A DNA stretch of 5,858 bases from Chloroflexota bacterium (GTDB lineage: Bacteria; Chloroflexota; Limnocylindria; Limnocylindrales; CSP1-4), in the NCBI GenBank assembly GCA_013695505.1, contig JACDAH010000096.1, forward strand, positions 1 through 5,858. The letters are read 5' to 3'. Under the pieces are notes generated by a model that saw only the letters and a program-made list of their open reading frames with translations, was not told where the DNA came from and ran no database searches. Shown here piece after piece: positions 1 to 5,389 of this stretch. How positions within the stretch are numbered: position 1 is the stretch's first letter; the number at the start of each line of letters is the position of its first letter. A program made the position numbers and the translations under genes.

Positions 1-43
1 GTCCCTTGTCGTCCACCGAGTGCCGGTACTCGCCGGTGAACAC
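1..43 (-). CDS. mraZ: MraZ, N-terminal 14 codons (runs off the left edge)
   Basis: Reading the minus strand from GTG at 43-41 gives M-F-T-G-E-Y-R-H-S-V-D-D-K-G and then the window ends. This is the signature N-terminus of MraZ (family pattern MFxGEYRHxxDDKGR), an AbrB-fold DNA-binding protein that is normally the first gene of the dcw division and cell-wall cluster and represses its own operon. The GTG start is chosen because the Phe-x-Gly-Glu-Tyr motif normally follows the initiator directly. A GGGG stretch at 57-54 could serve as a weak ribosome site, 10 nt upstream. The upstream region carries a good promoter and a triple direct repeat typical of MraZ control, which supports the call although only 14 residues are visible. 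rsmH and the rest of the dcw cluster would be expected beyond the left edge (inference). Confidence 0.88.
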   Translation of the reverse strand, partial: MFTGEYRHSVDDKG

Positions 44-134
44 CTGACAGATACCCCAATTCGGGCTGGGTTCCTGGTTGTTCGCCCGCGCGATGTGGCA
101 CGGGCTCTGTTGGTCAGTCGACGCCTCCGTGTCC

Positions 135-160
135 CCACTTTGGGCCACTTCACGCCACTT
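135..160 (-). promoter_or_regulatory. MraZ boxes: three AAGTGG direct repeats at 10-bp spacing
   Basis: On the minus strand AAGTGG occurs at 160-155, 150-145 and 140-135, exactly one helical turn apart, with unrelated 4-nt spacers. Known MraZ operators are three or more short G-rich direct repeats at 10-bp spacing just upstream of mraZ (TGGG-type in E. coli, AAAGTG-type in Mollicutes). The repeats sit at and just after the predicted start of transcription and about 90 nt before the mraZ start, so bound MraZ would block initiation or early elongation. Function is inferred from family knowledge; the repeat itself is seen directly. Confidence 0.85.
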
Positions 161-166
161 GTACGC

Positions 167-194
167 ATCATACCGCCGCGGGACCGCCCGTCAA
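167..194 (-). promoter_or_regulatory. sigma70-type promoter of mraZ
   Basis: The minus strand has TTGACG at 194-189, a 16-nt spacer, and TATGAT at 172-167: a near-consensus -35/-10 pair, striking in such GC-rich DNA. Predicted transcription start is near 160, at the first MraZ box, giving a leader of about 117 nt before the mraZ GTG. No competing promoter of this quality is visible upstream of mraZ. Confidence 0.75.
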
Positions 195-345
195 TGGGCG
201 AAGTTGCCCCTCGTTCGGGGGGGTGTCCGGTCATCGGAGCGGACCCCGGCGGCGGGCGCTGTCTGTCCGGCAACGGGCCAAACTCCCTCCCACGGACCGT
301 TGGGCTCGCTCCTCGCCCCCGGCGGCATGGGCCGACGCCGCCGCC

Positions 346-976
346 ATGCACGATCCGAGGGCCCGCGACGTCGAGGACCCCGGAATCCCGGCTCCGACCA
401 GACCCAACGTTCCGTCGGTGCTGATCTGGCCATCTCCCATCCGAAGTACGCTCCGCGAGCGCCGCGACCGCAGCGATAGCACGGGCGAGCTGTTCATCAA
501 TCCCGAGCCATACCGACGCGGTTTGCCCGAGAGCACTTTTTCCGACTCCACTCCGCTGGACGCGTTTCCGATCGTCGACGGACTCCGTGTGGTCCCGGTC
601 CCGGATCCGTCGGGCCAATTCGGCGTCCAGATGCGGTGGGAGCGACACACATGGGGTCGTCGCGGTGTTCCCGTGGTGGGATCACCTCGAGCGCGATCGC
701 GACCGCTCCTGGATCATGCCGGGCGACTCGGTGCTCGGCTCCAAGGAGACGCCATTCGTTGCGATCGACCAGAACTGGGGCATCCAGATCTGGAGCGACG
801 GGTCCTGGATCTACGTGGTCCACGACGGCGGAACGGGCTGGAACACATGGTTCCGCGTACGGCTCGACGACTTCACCGCAGCATGGGAGACCGGCATCGG
901 TCGCATCCGATCGACGTACGCGCCGCTCTCGCCCGCGTCGGTCGCCCAGCAGCCAGGGACGAACGATCCCGGCTGA
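346..976 (+). CDS. Uncharacterised Trp-rich protein, interrupted by a +1 frameshift
   Basis: I do not recognise this protein. One frame is protein-like up to about 654 (for example ...FPIVDGLRVVPVPDP..., ending in RWERHTW). The next frame then continues convincingly as VVAVFPWWDHLERDRDRSW to a TGA at 974-976. Skipping one G of the GGGG run at 653-656 joins them into a continuous 209-residue protein if ATG 346 is the start. The rejoined C-terminal part is rich in Trp and aromatic residues (FPWWDH, WGIQIWSDGSWIYVV, GWNTWFRV) with a beta-rich look. No signal peptide, membrane helix or known motif is visible. The start is uncertain: ATG 346 has no Shine-Dalgarno site, and GTG 418 is in frame and would remove a low-quality N-terminus. 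It converges with the LysM gene 9 bp away. The break could be a homopolymer sequencing error or a real disabling mutation. Confidence 0.55.
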
Positions 977-1007
977 CGGCTCCGGTCAGCGCGTCGGCGT
1001 CGGGATC
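965..1007. other. Nested inverted repeats at a convergent gene junction
   Basis: GCTGAC at 972-977 and GTCAGC at 985-990 form a 6-bp stem with a 7-nt loop. Its arms contain the stop codons of both converging genes: TGA at 974-976 for the plus-strand gene, and TCA at 986-988, which is the TGA of the minus-strand gene. Outside it, GATCCCG (965-971) and CGGGATC (1001-1007) are a second perfect pair. A two-way transcription stop is possible, but neither strand has a T-run, so it is not an intrinsic terminator of the standard kind. Confidence 0.3.
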
Positions 1008-1843
1008 CGGAGTCGGTCGCCGGCGTGGATCGGCGTCCGCATGCCCGGATTCATCGCGATCATCCGGTCGTATGACACGCCGAAGTAATTGGCGATGCTC
1101 CTGAGGTTGTCGCCGGAGCGGATCACGTAGATCCAGCAGTCGTTCGTCGACGGGCACTTCGTCAGAAGCGCGTAGCGATCGCTCGTCGGACGGGGCGTTG
1201 GGGTCGGAGCCGGTGTCGCAGTCGGGAGCGGGGTCGGGCTGGAGGTGGGACTCGGGGACGGGGACGGCGAGGACCGATGAGGCACCGTCAGCCCCAAAGT
1301 GGCGGTGGGGACCGGGCCTGGACTCGGGGCGACCGACAGCGCGGGGGCGACCGACGGCCCCGCCACCCCTGCACTGACGACCGCGGCGGCCTGATCGGGT
1401 CCGCTGCTCGGCAGGGACAGCCCGAAGCCGCCGCGGATGGCGAGGAATCCGAACGAAGCGGCAAGCGCGGCCGCGAGGACGAGACCCGCGCCGACCACGG
1501 CCGGCGAGATCGGCTCCTTCGCCGGCGCCGGTGCCAGAGCCGGCATTCCGGCAACGAGCACCCCGCGCAGGAATCGCGGACAGTTGACGTGCGCGCCTGT
1601 CAGGCAGACGAACTGCTGCTGGCGGGACGACTGCGGGATCGGCTCGCCGATCGCGATGCAGCGGTTGATCCCGTCCTCGCCCTCGGCGGGGCCGAACTGC
1701 CCGTCGGCCAGCTCCAGGGCGAGGAACGGACAGACGACCCGAATGGCCTCGCCGCCGTCGGCGGGGGTCGACCGGAACGGCCCGGCAACACGCCGGCCGG
1801 GCAGGATGTCGTCGTCGTTTGCCGCCCCGTCGCCGTCAGTCAC
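986..1843 (-). CDS. Membrane-anchored LysM protein with N-terminal four-Cys cluster
   Basis: 285 residues starting at GTG 1843, chosen because GGAGGG (1852-1847) lies just upstream, though at a short spacing. Residues 38-88 hold four Cys (C38, C62, C80, C88) in a pattern beginning CPFLALE and ending [15 protein letters not shown]. This is a Cys cluster I associate with Chloroflexi membrane proteins, possibly metal-binding on the cytoplasmic side. Residues about 112-136 form one transmembrane helix. Residues about 145-220 are a Pro/Ser/Thr/Ala-rich linker suited to crossing the cell wall. Residues about 238-281 are a LysM domain ([20 protein letters not shown]... followed by [17 protein letters not shown]), which binds N-acetylglucosamine-containing glycans such as peptidoglycan. 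C230 and C236 just before LysM could form a disulfide outside the cell. The likely role is cell-wall attachment or sensing; no catalytic domain is present. It is transcribed alone, divergent from the small gene at 1982. Confidence 0.85.
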   Translation of the reverse strand: MTDGDGAANDDDILPGRRVAGPFRSTPADGGEAIRVVCPFLALELADGQFGPAEGEDGINRCIAIGEPIPQSSRQQQFVCLTGAHVNCPRFLRGVLVAGMPALAPAPAKEPISPAVVGAGLVLAAALAASFGFLAIRGGFGLSLPSSGPDQAAAVVSAGVAGPSVAPALSVAPSPGPVPTATLGLTVPHRSSPSPSPSPTSSPTPLPTATPAPTPTPRPTSDRYALLTKCPSTNDCWIYVIRSGDNLRSIANYFGVSYDRMIAMNPGMRTPIHAGDRLRIPTPTR

Positions 1844-1899
1844 AGACCCTCCACGCTCAGGCCGACCTGAACGGCGCGGAGTCTAGTACGTTTAGCGTG

Positions 1900-1929
1900 T
1901 TGCCGTAGCGATGACGGCGGTGCTACATT
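1900..1929 (+). promoter_or_regulatory. Possible promoter for the small four-Cys gene
   Basis: TTGCCG at 1900-1905 and TACATT at 1924-1929 are separated by 18 bp, in the 138-bp gap between the divergent LysM gene and the small plus-strand gene. Transcription would start near 1936, about 45 nt before ATG 1982. The match is moderate. I see no equally good promoter for the LysM gene on the opposite strand. Confidence 0.35.
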
Positions 1930-1981
1930 CCGCCGCCTGATCAGCAATCGGTTGCCCGCAACATTCGAGGCTCCGCCCACG

Positions 1982-2224
1982 ATGGCCATGCCGCTTCCGA
2001 TGGTGACGTCCGAGCCGGACCCGCTTCGGCTCGCGCCACAGCGAATCAAGCGCTGCACGTTCCGTCGGCTCATCCAGATCGAGAGTGGGACCGAGCGCCT
2101 ATACGACGTCGAGTGCCTCCTCCCGGATCGGCGCCTGCCGATCCCCCTGGGCAACCTCGACGCGGCCACGCCAATCTGCAACGGCTGCGCGGCGCCCCAC
2201 ACCTTCCGCCCCGACGAGGACTGA
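1982..2224 (+). CDS. Small hypothetical protein with four cysteines (possible zinc site)
   Basis: 80 residues from ATG 1982; GAGG at 1967-1970 is a possible ribosome site 11 nt upstream. A TTG at 1952 would add 10 residues but has no better signal. The first 20 residues are Met/Pro-rich and look unstructured. Residues 21-80 look like a compact conserved domain with C25, C45 and a CNGC pair (C66, C69), plus motifs YDVECLLPDRR, PLGNLDAATPIC and a FRPDED end. Four Cys in this spacing suggest zinc binding, but this is inference. I cannot assign a function. It lies alone between the LysM gene and rnpB, and reads away from both. Protein-like composition and the Cys pattern make it more credible than the overlapping frames in this stretch. 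Confidence 0.6.
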   Translation: MAMPLPMVTSEPDPLRLAPQRIKRCTFRRLIQIESGTERLYDVECLLPDRRLPIPLGNLDAATPICNGCAAPHTFRPDED

Positions 2225-2536
2225 CGTCGCGGGTCGTGCCGGCCCTGGTGACGCGGCTCCCTGTCAAATGTCCGGCCGCCGAGCCGACTGACGGTCGCCC
2301 GATCGCGTGATCCTGACAAATGCCCGCTGAGAGCCCAGTTGCCGGTTCGAACCCTGCCGATTGACGCCGCCGCAGGCCGTTGGCAGAAACCTCGTGTTGA
2401 CACCGCTGAATTGAGGCGGCAGTTGGGCGCGGCGGCCAATGTCTGGCGGGCCCTGAGCTTCCAGGGGGTCCGCGTGCTCCGATGACGAGCATCTGGCAGG
2501 AGGAGCGATGGCTCGGCCGGGCCAGGGCGAAGCGGA
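2225..2536. other. About 310 bp with no convincing gene
   Basis: No open frame here has a protein-like sequence with a plausible start. The stretch holds two imperfect copies of a TGWCAAATGYCC-like motif (near 2262 and 2313) and an isolated tRNA T-loop-like string, GGTTCGAACC at 2343-2352, with no surrounding cloverleaf. It may be the downstream flank of rnpB mixed with old mobile-element debris, but nothing proves that. Confidence 0.4.
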
Positions 2537-2912
2537 GTGTCAGCGAGGCGGTCTGTACGCCGAGTTCTGTCACGACGGCTCGCGCCGTCGCGGATGGCCA
2601 TCCATCTGAGGCCGCCGGTTGCCCGACAGCTCTTGCGGCCGACCCGAGGGCTGGGCAGCGCACCTCTCCCCCGAACGGGTTGCCCCGAACGGGTTGCGCC
2701 CTCCTATTTGGCCTTGCTCCGGGTGGAGTTTGCCGCGTTTCACTCCGTCGCCGGCTTGCGCCGCCGACGGCATCGTCACTGTGGCACTGGTCCTCGTCTC
2801 ACGACGGACGGGCGTTACCCGCCACCCTGCGCTGAGGAGCTCGGACGTTCCTCACGCTCGGGACGAGGTTGCCCCCGACGAGCGCGCGGCCATCCGACCG
2901 CCTCGCTGACAC
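2537..2912 (-). ncRNA. rnpB: RNase P RNA (class A-like), catalytic RNA for tRNA 5' maturation
   Basis: About 376 nt. The ends form a perfect 17-bp P1 helix (2912-2896 with 2553-2537 on the minus strand). Conserved blocks follow in the order of E. coli M1 RNA. The 5' P4 region GAGGAACGTCCGAGCTCC is at 2853-2836. Next come GGGTAACGCCCG of P8, a P9 hairpin with GTGA loop, GACCAGTGCCACAG, and P12 with a GCAA loop. GGCAAACTCCACCCGGAGC and GGCCAAATAGG come next. P15 carries GGGT, the tRNA-CCA binding motif, at 2645-2642. P18 has a GCAA tetraloop (2630-2611), then CAGATGGATGG, and finally GACAGAACTCGGCG at 2571-2558. P4 pairs completely, with its bulged U retained. Unusual points: no room for P13/P14 between GTGAAA and GGCAAACTCC (2743-2725), and a 14-nt tandem duplication in the P16/P17 arm. 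It has its own promoter -10 box just upstream. Open frames crossing this stretch are not genes. Confidence 0.95.
2670..2697 (-). repeat. 14-nt tandem duplication inside rnpB (P16/P17 arm)
   Basis: CCCGAACGGGTTGC is present twice, head to tail, at 2670-2683 and 2684-2697 (plus strand). In the RNA each copy contains CCCG-UU-CGGG, so the pair could fold as two small hairpins or one longer one. It sits between GCGCA and TGCGC, which appear to close P16. Class A RNAs vary in length here, so it is probably tolerated. Confidence 0.8.
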
Positions 2913-2916
2913 GGCC

Positions 2917-2922
2917 ATTCTA
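2917..2922 (-). promoter_or_regulatory. -10 box of the rnpB promoter
   Basis: TAGAAT on the minus strand ends 4 nt before the first base of the P1 helix (2912), so initiation 6-7 nt downstream falls at 2911-2910, at the 5' end deduced independently from pairing. No good -35 is found at 16-18 bp; a TGACG string lies too far upstream. The match in position is the main support. Confidence 0.55.
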
Positions 2923-3030
2923 CGGCGCGGGCCGACGGTCCCGGCGTCAGGGATCGTGGACGAGGAGGAACAGGACTGTCGCGACGGGGCGGCGCGGCCG
3001 AAGGCGGAGGAATCGGCGACCAAGCGCACC

Positions 3031-3521
3031 TTACGGACCAACGGACAGTGCTCCGACGGCAGGCCCTCCCTGCTTCGGACCCACCTGGAACACGAGCTCG
3101 GCGCCGGAGCCCGTGAAGACGAGCCGTCCCTCCGGGTCCGTGCTCGCGACAGATGTGCTGCGCAGAGCTGGAGATACGCCTCCTCGATTTCGTTCCGTGC
3201 CGCCTCGACGCAGGCCCGCTTCGTCGAGATGAGGTCCCCGATCGCAACGGCGCCGGTCGCCGGGTCGTAGGTGTACGGCCCACCGAACGCGTTGCATCCG
3301 CCGTCGCCGGACAGCTCCTCGTCCGCGAACACCAGAGAAGGCTCGGAGATGCCCGCAACCGACCGTCCCCCGATCGCCACGAGCTGCCACACCGAGCCGG
3401 CAAGGGTCGTCGGGTGGCTCATCCGGATCGGGGACCCGGACGGTCCGCCCTCGCACGCCGCGATCACGGCTGCGACCAGAAAGCCGACCAAGACCGCGAA
3501 CGACGGACGGGCGGGCCGCAT
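3031..3521 (-). CDS. META-domain (HslJ-like) lipoprotein 1, frameshifted
   Basis: ATG 3521 overlaps the upstream stop as TGATG, suggesting translational coupling. The N-terminus is a lipoprotein signal (about 22 residues, lipobox VIAAC, lipidated C23). A META/DUF306 domain follows: LAGSVWQLVAIGG, then SGDGGCNAFGGPYTYDPATG (C76) and STKRAC (C104). After residue 118 (YLQ) the frame becomes nonsense, while the neighbouring frame supplies the missing end: ALRSTSVASTDPEGRLVFTG then AELVFQVGP to TAA 3033-3031. Restoring one G between 3168 and 3167 joins them into 163 residues that align with the paralogue next door. HslJ of E. coli belongs to this family and affects novobiocin resistance; no enzyme activity is known. 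The protein is probably on the outer face of the membrane. It is either a genuine pseudogene or carries a sequencing indel. Confidence 0.8.
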
Positions 3522-3964
3522 CAGCTGCCGAGTGGCTGGCGGCCGTTCGCGAGCACGATTGCGCCGCCGGGTCCGGTCAGGATGAGATGGCCGAGCTCGT
3601 CCGAGGACGCGACGTTGGCCTGCTGGAGCGCTCGGCTGAATCCGGCCTCGAACTGGTTCCGCCGGTCATCCGCGCAGGCCATCGCAGTCATCGCGAGGTT
3701 CTCGAATTCAAGGGCTCCGGTCGCTGGATCGTAGCGGTAGCTTCCGCCGAAGTGGTTGCAACCTCCCGAGCCGCTCACGCCGGCCGGCGTGAAGGCGACG
3801 GTCGGCTCGCCACCGGCAACGGGTAGGCGACCGTCCACCGAGATGACGACCCACGCCGCGCCCGCGAGGGAGGCGGGGTGGGCTCCCGAAGCGCCGCCGG
3901 GGGAAACGTCCGGTCCCCCACAGGAAACGGCACCCAGGAGGACGAGGAGCGCAAGGCGTTTCAT
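3521..3964 (-). CDS. META-domain (HslJ-like) lipoprotein 2, intact
   Basis: 147 residues from ATG 3964. A longer reading from 4027 is rejected because it overlaps the RNase H gene and hides the signal peptide. Residues 1-15 are a lipoprotein signal, MKRLALLVLLGAVSC, giving lipidated C15. The META domain covers about residues 33-140: LAGAAWVVISVDG, SGSGGCNHFGGSYRYDPATG (C69) and MTAMAC (C97), then the C-terminal strands HLILTGPGGAIVL. C69 and C97 are family-conserved positions. The gene lies 25 nt after the RNase H stop and its own stop overlaps the start of the second META gene (TGATG). The two META proteins share GGCNxFGGxYxYDPATGA and similar length, so they look like tandem duplicates. Function of the family is poorly defined; an envelope-associated binding or stress role is inferred. 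No Shine-Dalgarno site is evident. Confidence 0.85.
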   Translation of the reverse strand: MKRLALLVLLGAVSCGGPDVSPGGASGAHPASLAGAAWVVISVDGRLPVAGGEPTVAFTPAGVSGSGGCNHFGGSYRYDPATGALEFENLAMTAMACADDRRNQFEAGFSRALQQANVASSDELGHLILTGPGGAIVLANGRQPLGS

Positions 3965-3989
3965 CGGCCGAGGACGGCGGGTGCGATTG

Positions 3990-4547
3990 TCAGGTTCCGG
4001 GGCGCCGGACGACAAGCGGGGGCCCACCGGCCGAAACGCGGTCGATCGCCTCGTTGCAGAGCGCGTCGGCGATCTTGTTCTGGGCCCGCGGAACGTGGGT
4101 CGCCGACCAGCGCTCGAAGCCGCGCAGCGTTCGCCGCGAGGTCTCCCAGAGCGGGATCAACTTGGCGTCCTTGACCCGCCAGCGGCCGGCCAGCTGCTCC
4201 ACGATCAGCTTCGAATCAAGCAGCATGACGACCTCCCGCGCACCGAGCTCGGCCGCCAGGGCGAGCGAGCGAACGACCGCGGTGTACTCGGCGACGTTGT
4301 TCGTCTGGACGCCGAGATACTCCGAGATCGTCGCGTCGGGTTTCGCCCGGGGATCGCGGGCGTCGGGGCGGGCGAGGTCGATCAGCGCGCCCCCGGCCGA
4401 GGCCGGTCCGGGATTGCCGCGGGCTGCCCCGTCGGTCCGGACGACGAAGCCACGACGAGCAGCTGGAACGGGTTCGGGCGACGAGGAACCCGCGTCGGCC
4501 TCAGCCCACAGGCTCGCACCCGGTGGCGGATCCGCGCCGCGGCTCAG
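3990..4547 (-). CDS. rnhA: RNase HI-like ribonuclease, apparent CTG start
   Basis: The full RNase H fold is readable on the minus strand: VVRTDGAARGNPGPA, TNNVAEYTAVVRSLALAA, MLLDSKLIVEQLAGRWRVK, HVPRAQNKIADALCNEAID. From CTG 4547 the protein is 185 residues and the DEDD catalytic carboxylates are D39, E87, D111 and D161. The family cuts the RNA strand of RNA-DNA hybrids. The first ATG in frame (4226) comes after the first two catalytic residues and cannot be the real start. No ATG, GTG or TTG exists in frame upstream; the frame opens at a stop at 4580-4578. CTG 4547 overlaps the sdhB stop as CTGA and has GGAG (4558-4555) 7 nt upstream, so a coupled CTG start is the best fit; CTG 4511 is an alternative. 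The first 30 residues are Pro/Ala/Ser-rich. Close relatives in Actinobacteria and Chloroflexi share the NNVAEY and VPRxxN features. Confidence 0.88.
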   Translation of the reverse strand: MSRGADPPPGASLWAEADAGSSSPEPVPAARRGFVVRTDGAARGNPGPASAGGALIDLARPDARDPRAKPDATISEYLGVQTNNVAEYTAVVRSLALAAELGAREVVMLLDSKLIVEQLAGRWRVKDAKLIPLWETSRRTLRGFERWSATHVPRAQNKIADALCNEAIDRVSAGGPPLVVRRPGT

Positions 4548-5389
4548 CCCGGATCTCCGGACGCAGGGGGCGGATCCTCAGGACCGCCGGCCGACGCGGA
4601 CGAACCCTTCGGCAGGACCGGCATGTCGACCATCGGCAGCGGCTCCCGCTTGCCGGTCAGCTTCCGCCAGACCATCTGGATCGGGTCGTAGTACTTGTCG
4701 GCGACCCGTTCCTTGAGCGGAATGATCGCGTTGTCGGTGATCTTGATGTGCTCAGGGCAGACTTCCGTGCAGCACTTCGTGATGTTGCAGTAGCCGATGC
4801 CTCCTTCGTCCTTGAGGTGGCCGGTTCGATCGGCGGTGTCGATCGGGTGCATCTCGAGCCCGGCACTCCGGACGAGGAACCGGGGGCCGATGAACGGGCT
4901 CTCCGTCTCGTGGTTGCGGAGCACATGGCAGACGTCCTGGCACAGGAAGCACTCGATGCACTTGCGAAATTCCTGGACCCGCTCGATGTCCTCCTGCTGC
5001 CAGCGCCACGTCTCCTGGGGCTGGTCGGCCGGCGGCTGGAACGGGGGAATCCGCTCGTTGACCTCGTAGTTCCACGAGACGTCGGTCACCAGGTCGCGGA
5101 TGAGCGGGAAGGCGCGCATCGGCTCGACGGTGATCGTCTCGCCGTCCTCGAAGTCCGACAGGCGGGTCTTGCACGTCAGCCGCGGCCGACCGTTGACCTC
5201 GGCGCCACACGACCCGCACTTGGCCGCCTTGCAGTTCCAGCGGACCGCGAGATCCGGCGCCTCGTGGCCCTGGATCCAGTGGAGCGCATCGAGGACGACC
5301 ATCCCGTCCTCGACCGGCACGTCGAAGTCGACGAAGGTGCCCTCGGTCGTCGGCGTGCCGCGAAAGACGCTCAGGTGGACTTCGGTCAT
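4544..5389 (-). CDS. sdhB: Succinate dehydrogenase/fumarate reductase iron-sulfur subunit
   Basis: 281 residues from ATG 5389, which overlaps the sdhA stop as TGATG. SdhB carries electrons from the flavin of SdhA through three FeS clusters to the quinone site at the membrane anchor (complex II). The N-terminal ferredoxin domain ligates [2Fe-2S] by C53, C58, C61 and C73 (WNCKAAKCGSCG... LTC). The C-terminal domain has C144, C147, C150 plus C211 for [4Fe-4S], and C154, C201, C207 for [3Fe-4S], in CIECFLCQDVCHV and YCNITKCCTEVCPEHI. Assignment of ligands is by analogy with E. coli SdhB. C206, next to C207, is extra but usual in this subtype. The CIECFLCQ / CNITKCCTEVCPE sequence type matches Actinobacterial Sdh1-class proteins rather than the E. 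coli form. The last 20 residues (GSSASAGGPEDPPPASGDPG) are a low-complexity tail. No anchor subunit lies downstream; in Sdh1-type operons sdhC precedes sdhA, which would be off the right edge. Confidence 0.97.
   Translation of the reverse strand: MTEVHLSVFRGTPTTEGTFVDFDVPVEDGMVVLDALHWIQGHEAPDLAVRWNCKAAKCGSCGAEVNGRPRLTCKTRLSDFEDGETITVEPMRAFPLIRDLVTDVSWNYEVNERIPPFQPPADQPQETWRWQQEDIERVQEFRKCIECFLCQDVCHVLRNHETESPFIGPRFLVRSAGLEMHPIDTADRTGHLKDEGGIGYCNITKCCTEVCPEHIKITDNAIIPLKERVADKYYDPIQMVWRKLTGKREPLPMVDMPVLPKGSSASAGGPEDPPPASGDPG

Noticed and set aside
185..220. Three short overlapping G/C hairpins (CGCCC/GGGCG, GGGC/GCCC, CCCC/GGGG) that could switch like an attenuator
   Set aside because: Stems are only 4-5 bp in very GC-rich DNA, and they overlap the mraZ -35 region rather than lying in its leader; chance explains them.
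1879..1911. Promoter for the LysM gene (TACTAG or TAGACT as -10)
   Set aside because: No acceptable -35 at proper spacing for either candidate; left unassigned.
2330..2370. tRNA-like T-loop string GGTTCGAACC with near-matching T-stem
   Set aside because: The T-stem has a mismatch, and no matching acceptor strand, D-arm or anticodon arm can be found at the right distances on either strand; at best an old tRNA fragment.
2397..2425. TTGACA at 2397-2402 as a plus-strand promoter
   Set aside because: No -10-like hexamer occurs 16-18 bp downstream and no gene follows on that strand.
2070..2663. Minus-strand open frame with an AGFEPAT string
   Set aside because: That string is a known translation artefact of tRNA T-loop-like DNA; the frame also runs through the 3' part of rnpB and has no protein-like sequence.
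2799..3030. Continuation of the first META reading frame to 2799
   Set aside because: After the frameshift this frame is Arg/Ser-rich nonsense and runs into the RNase P RNA; the true C-terminus is in the neighbouring frame, ending at 3031.
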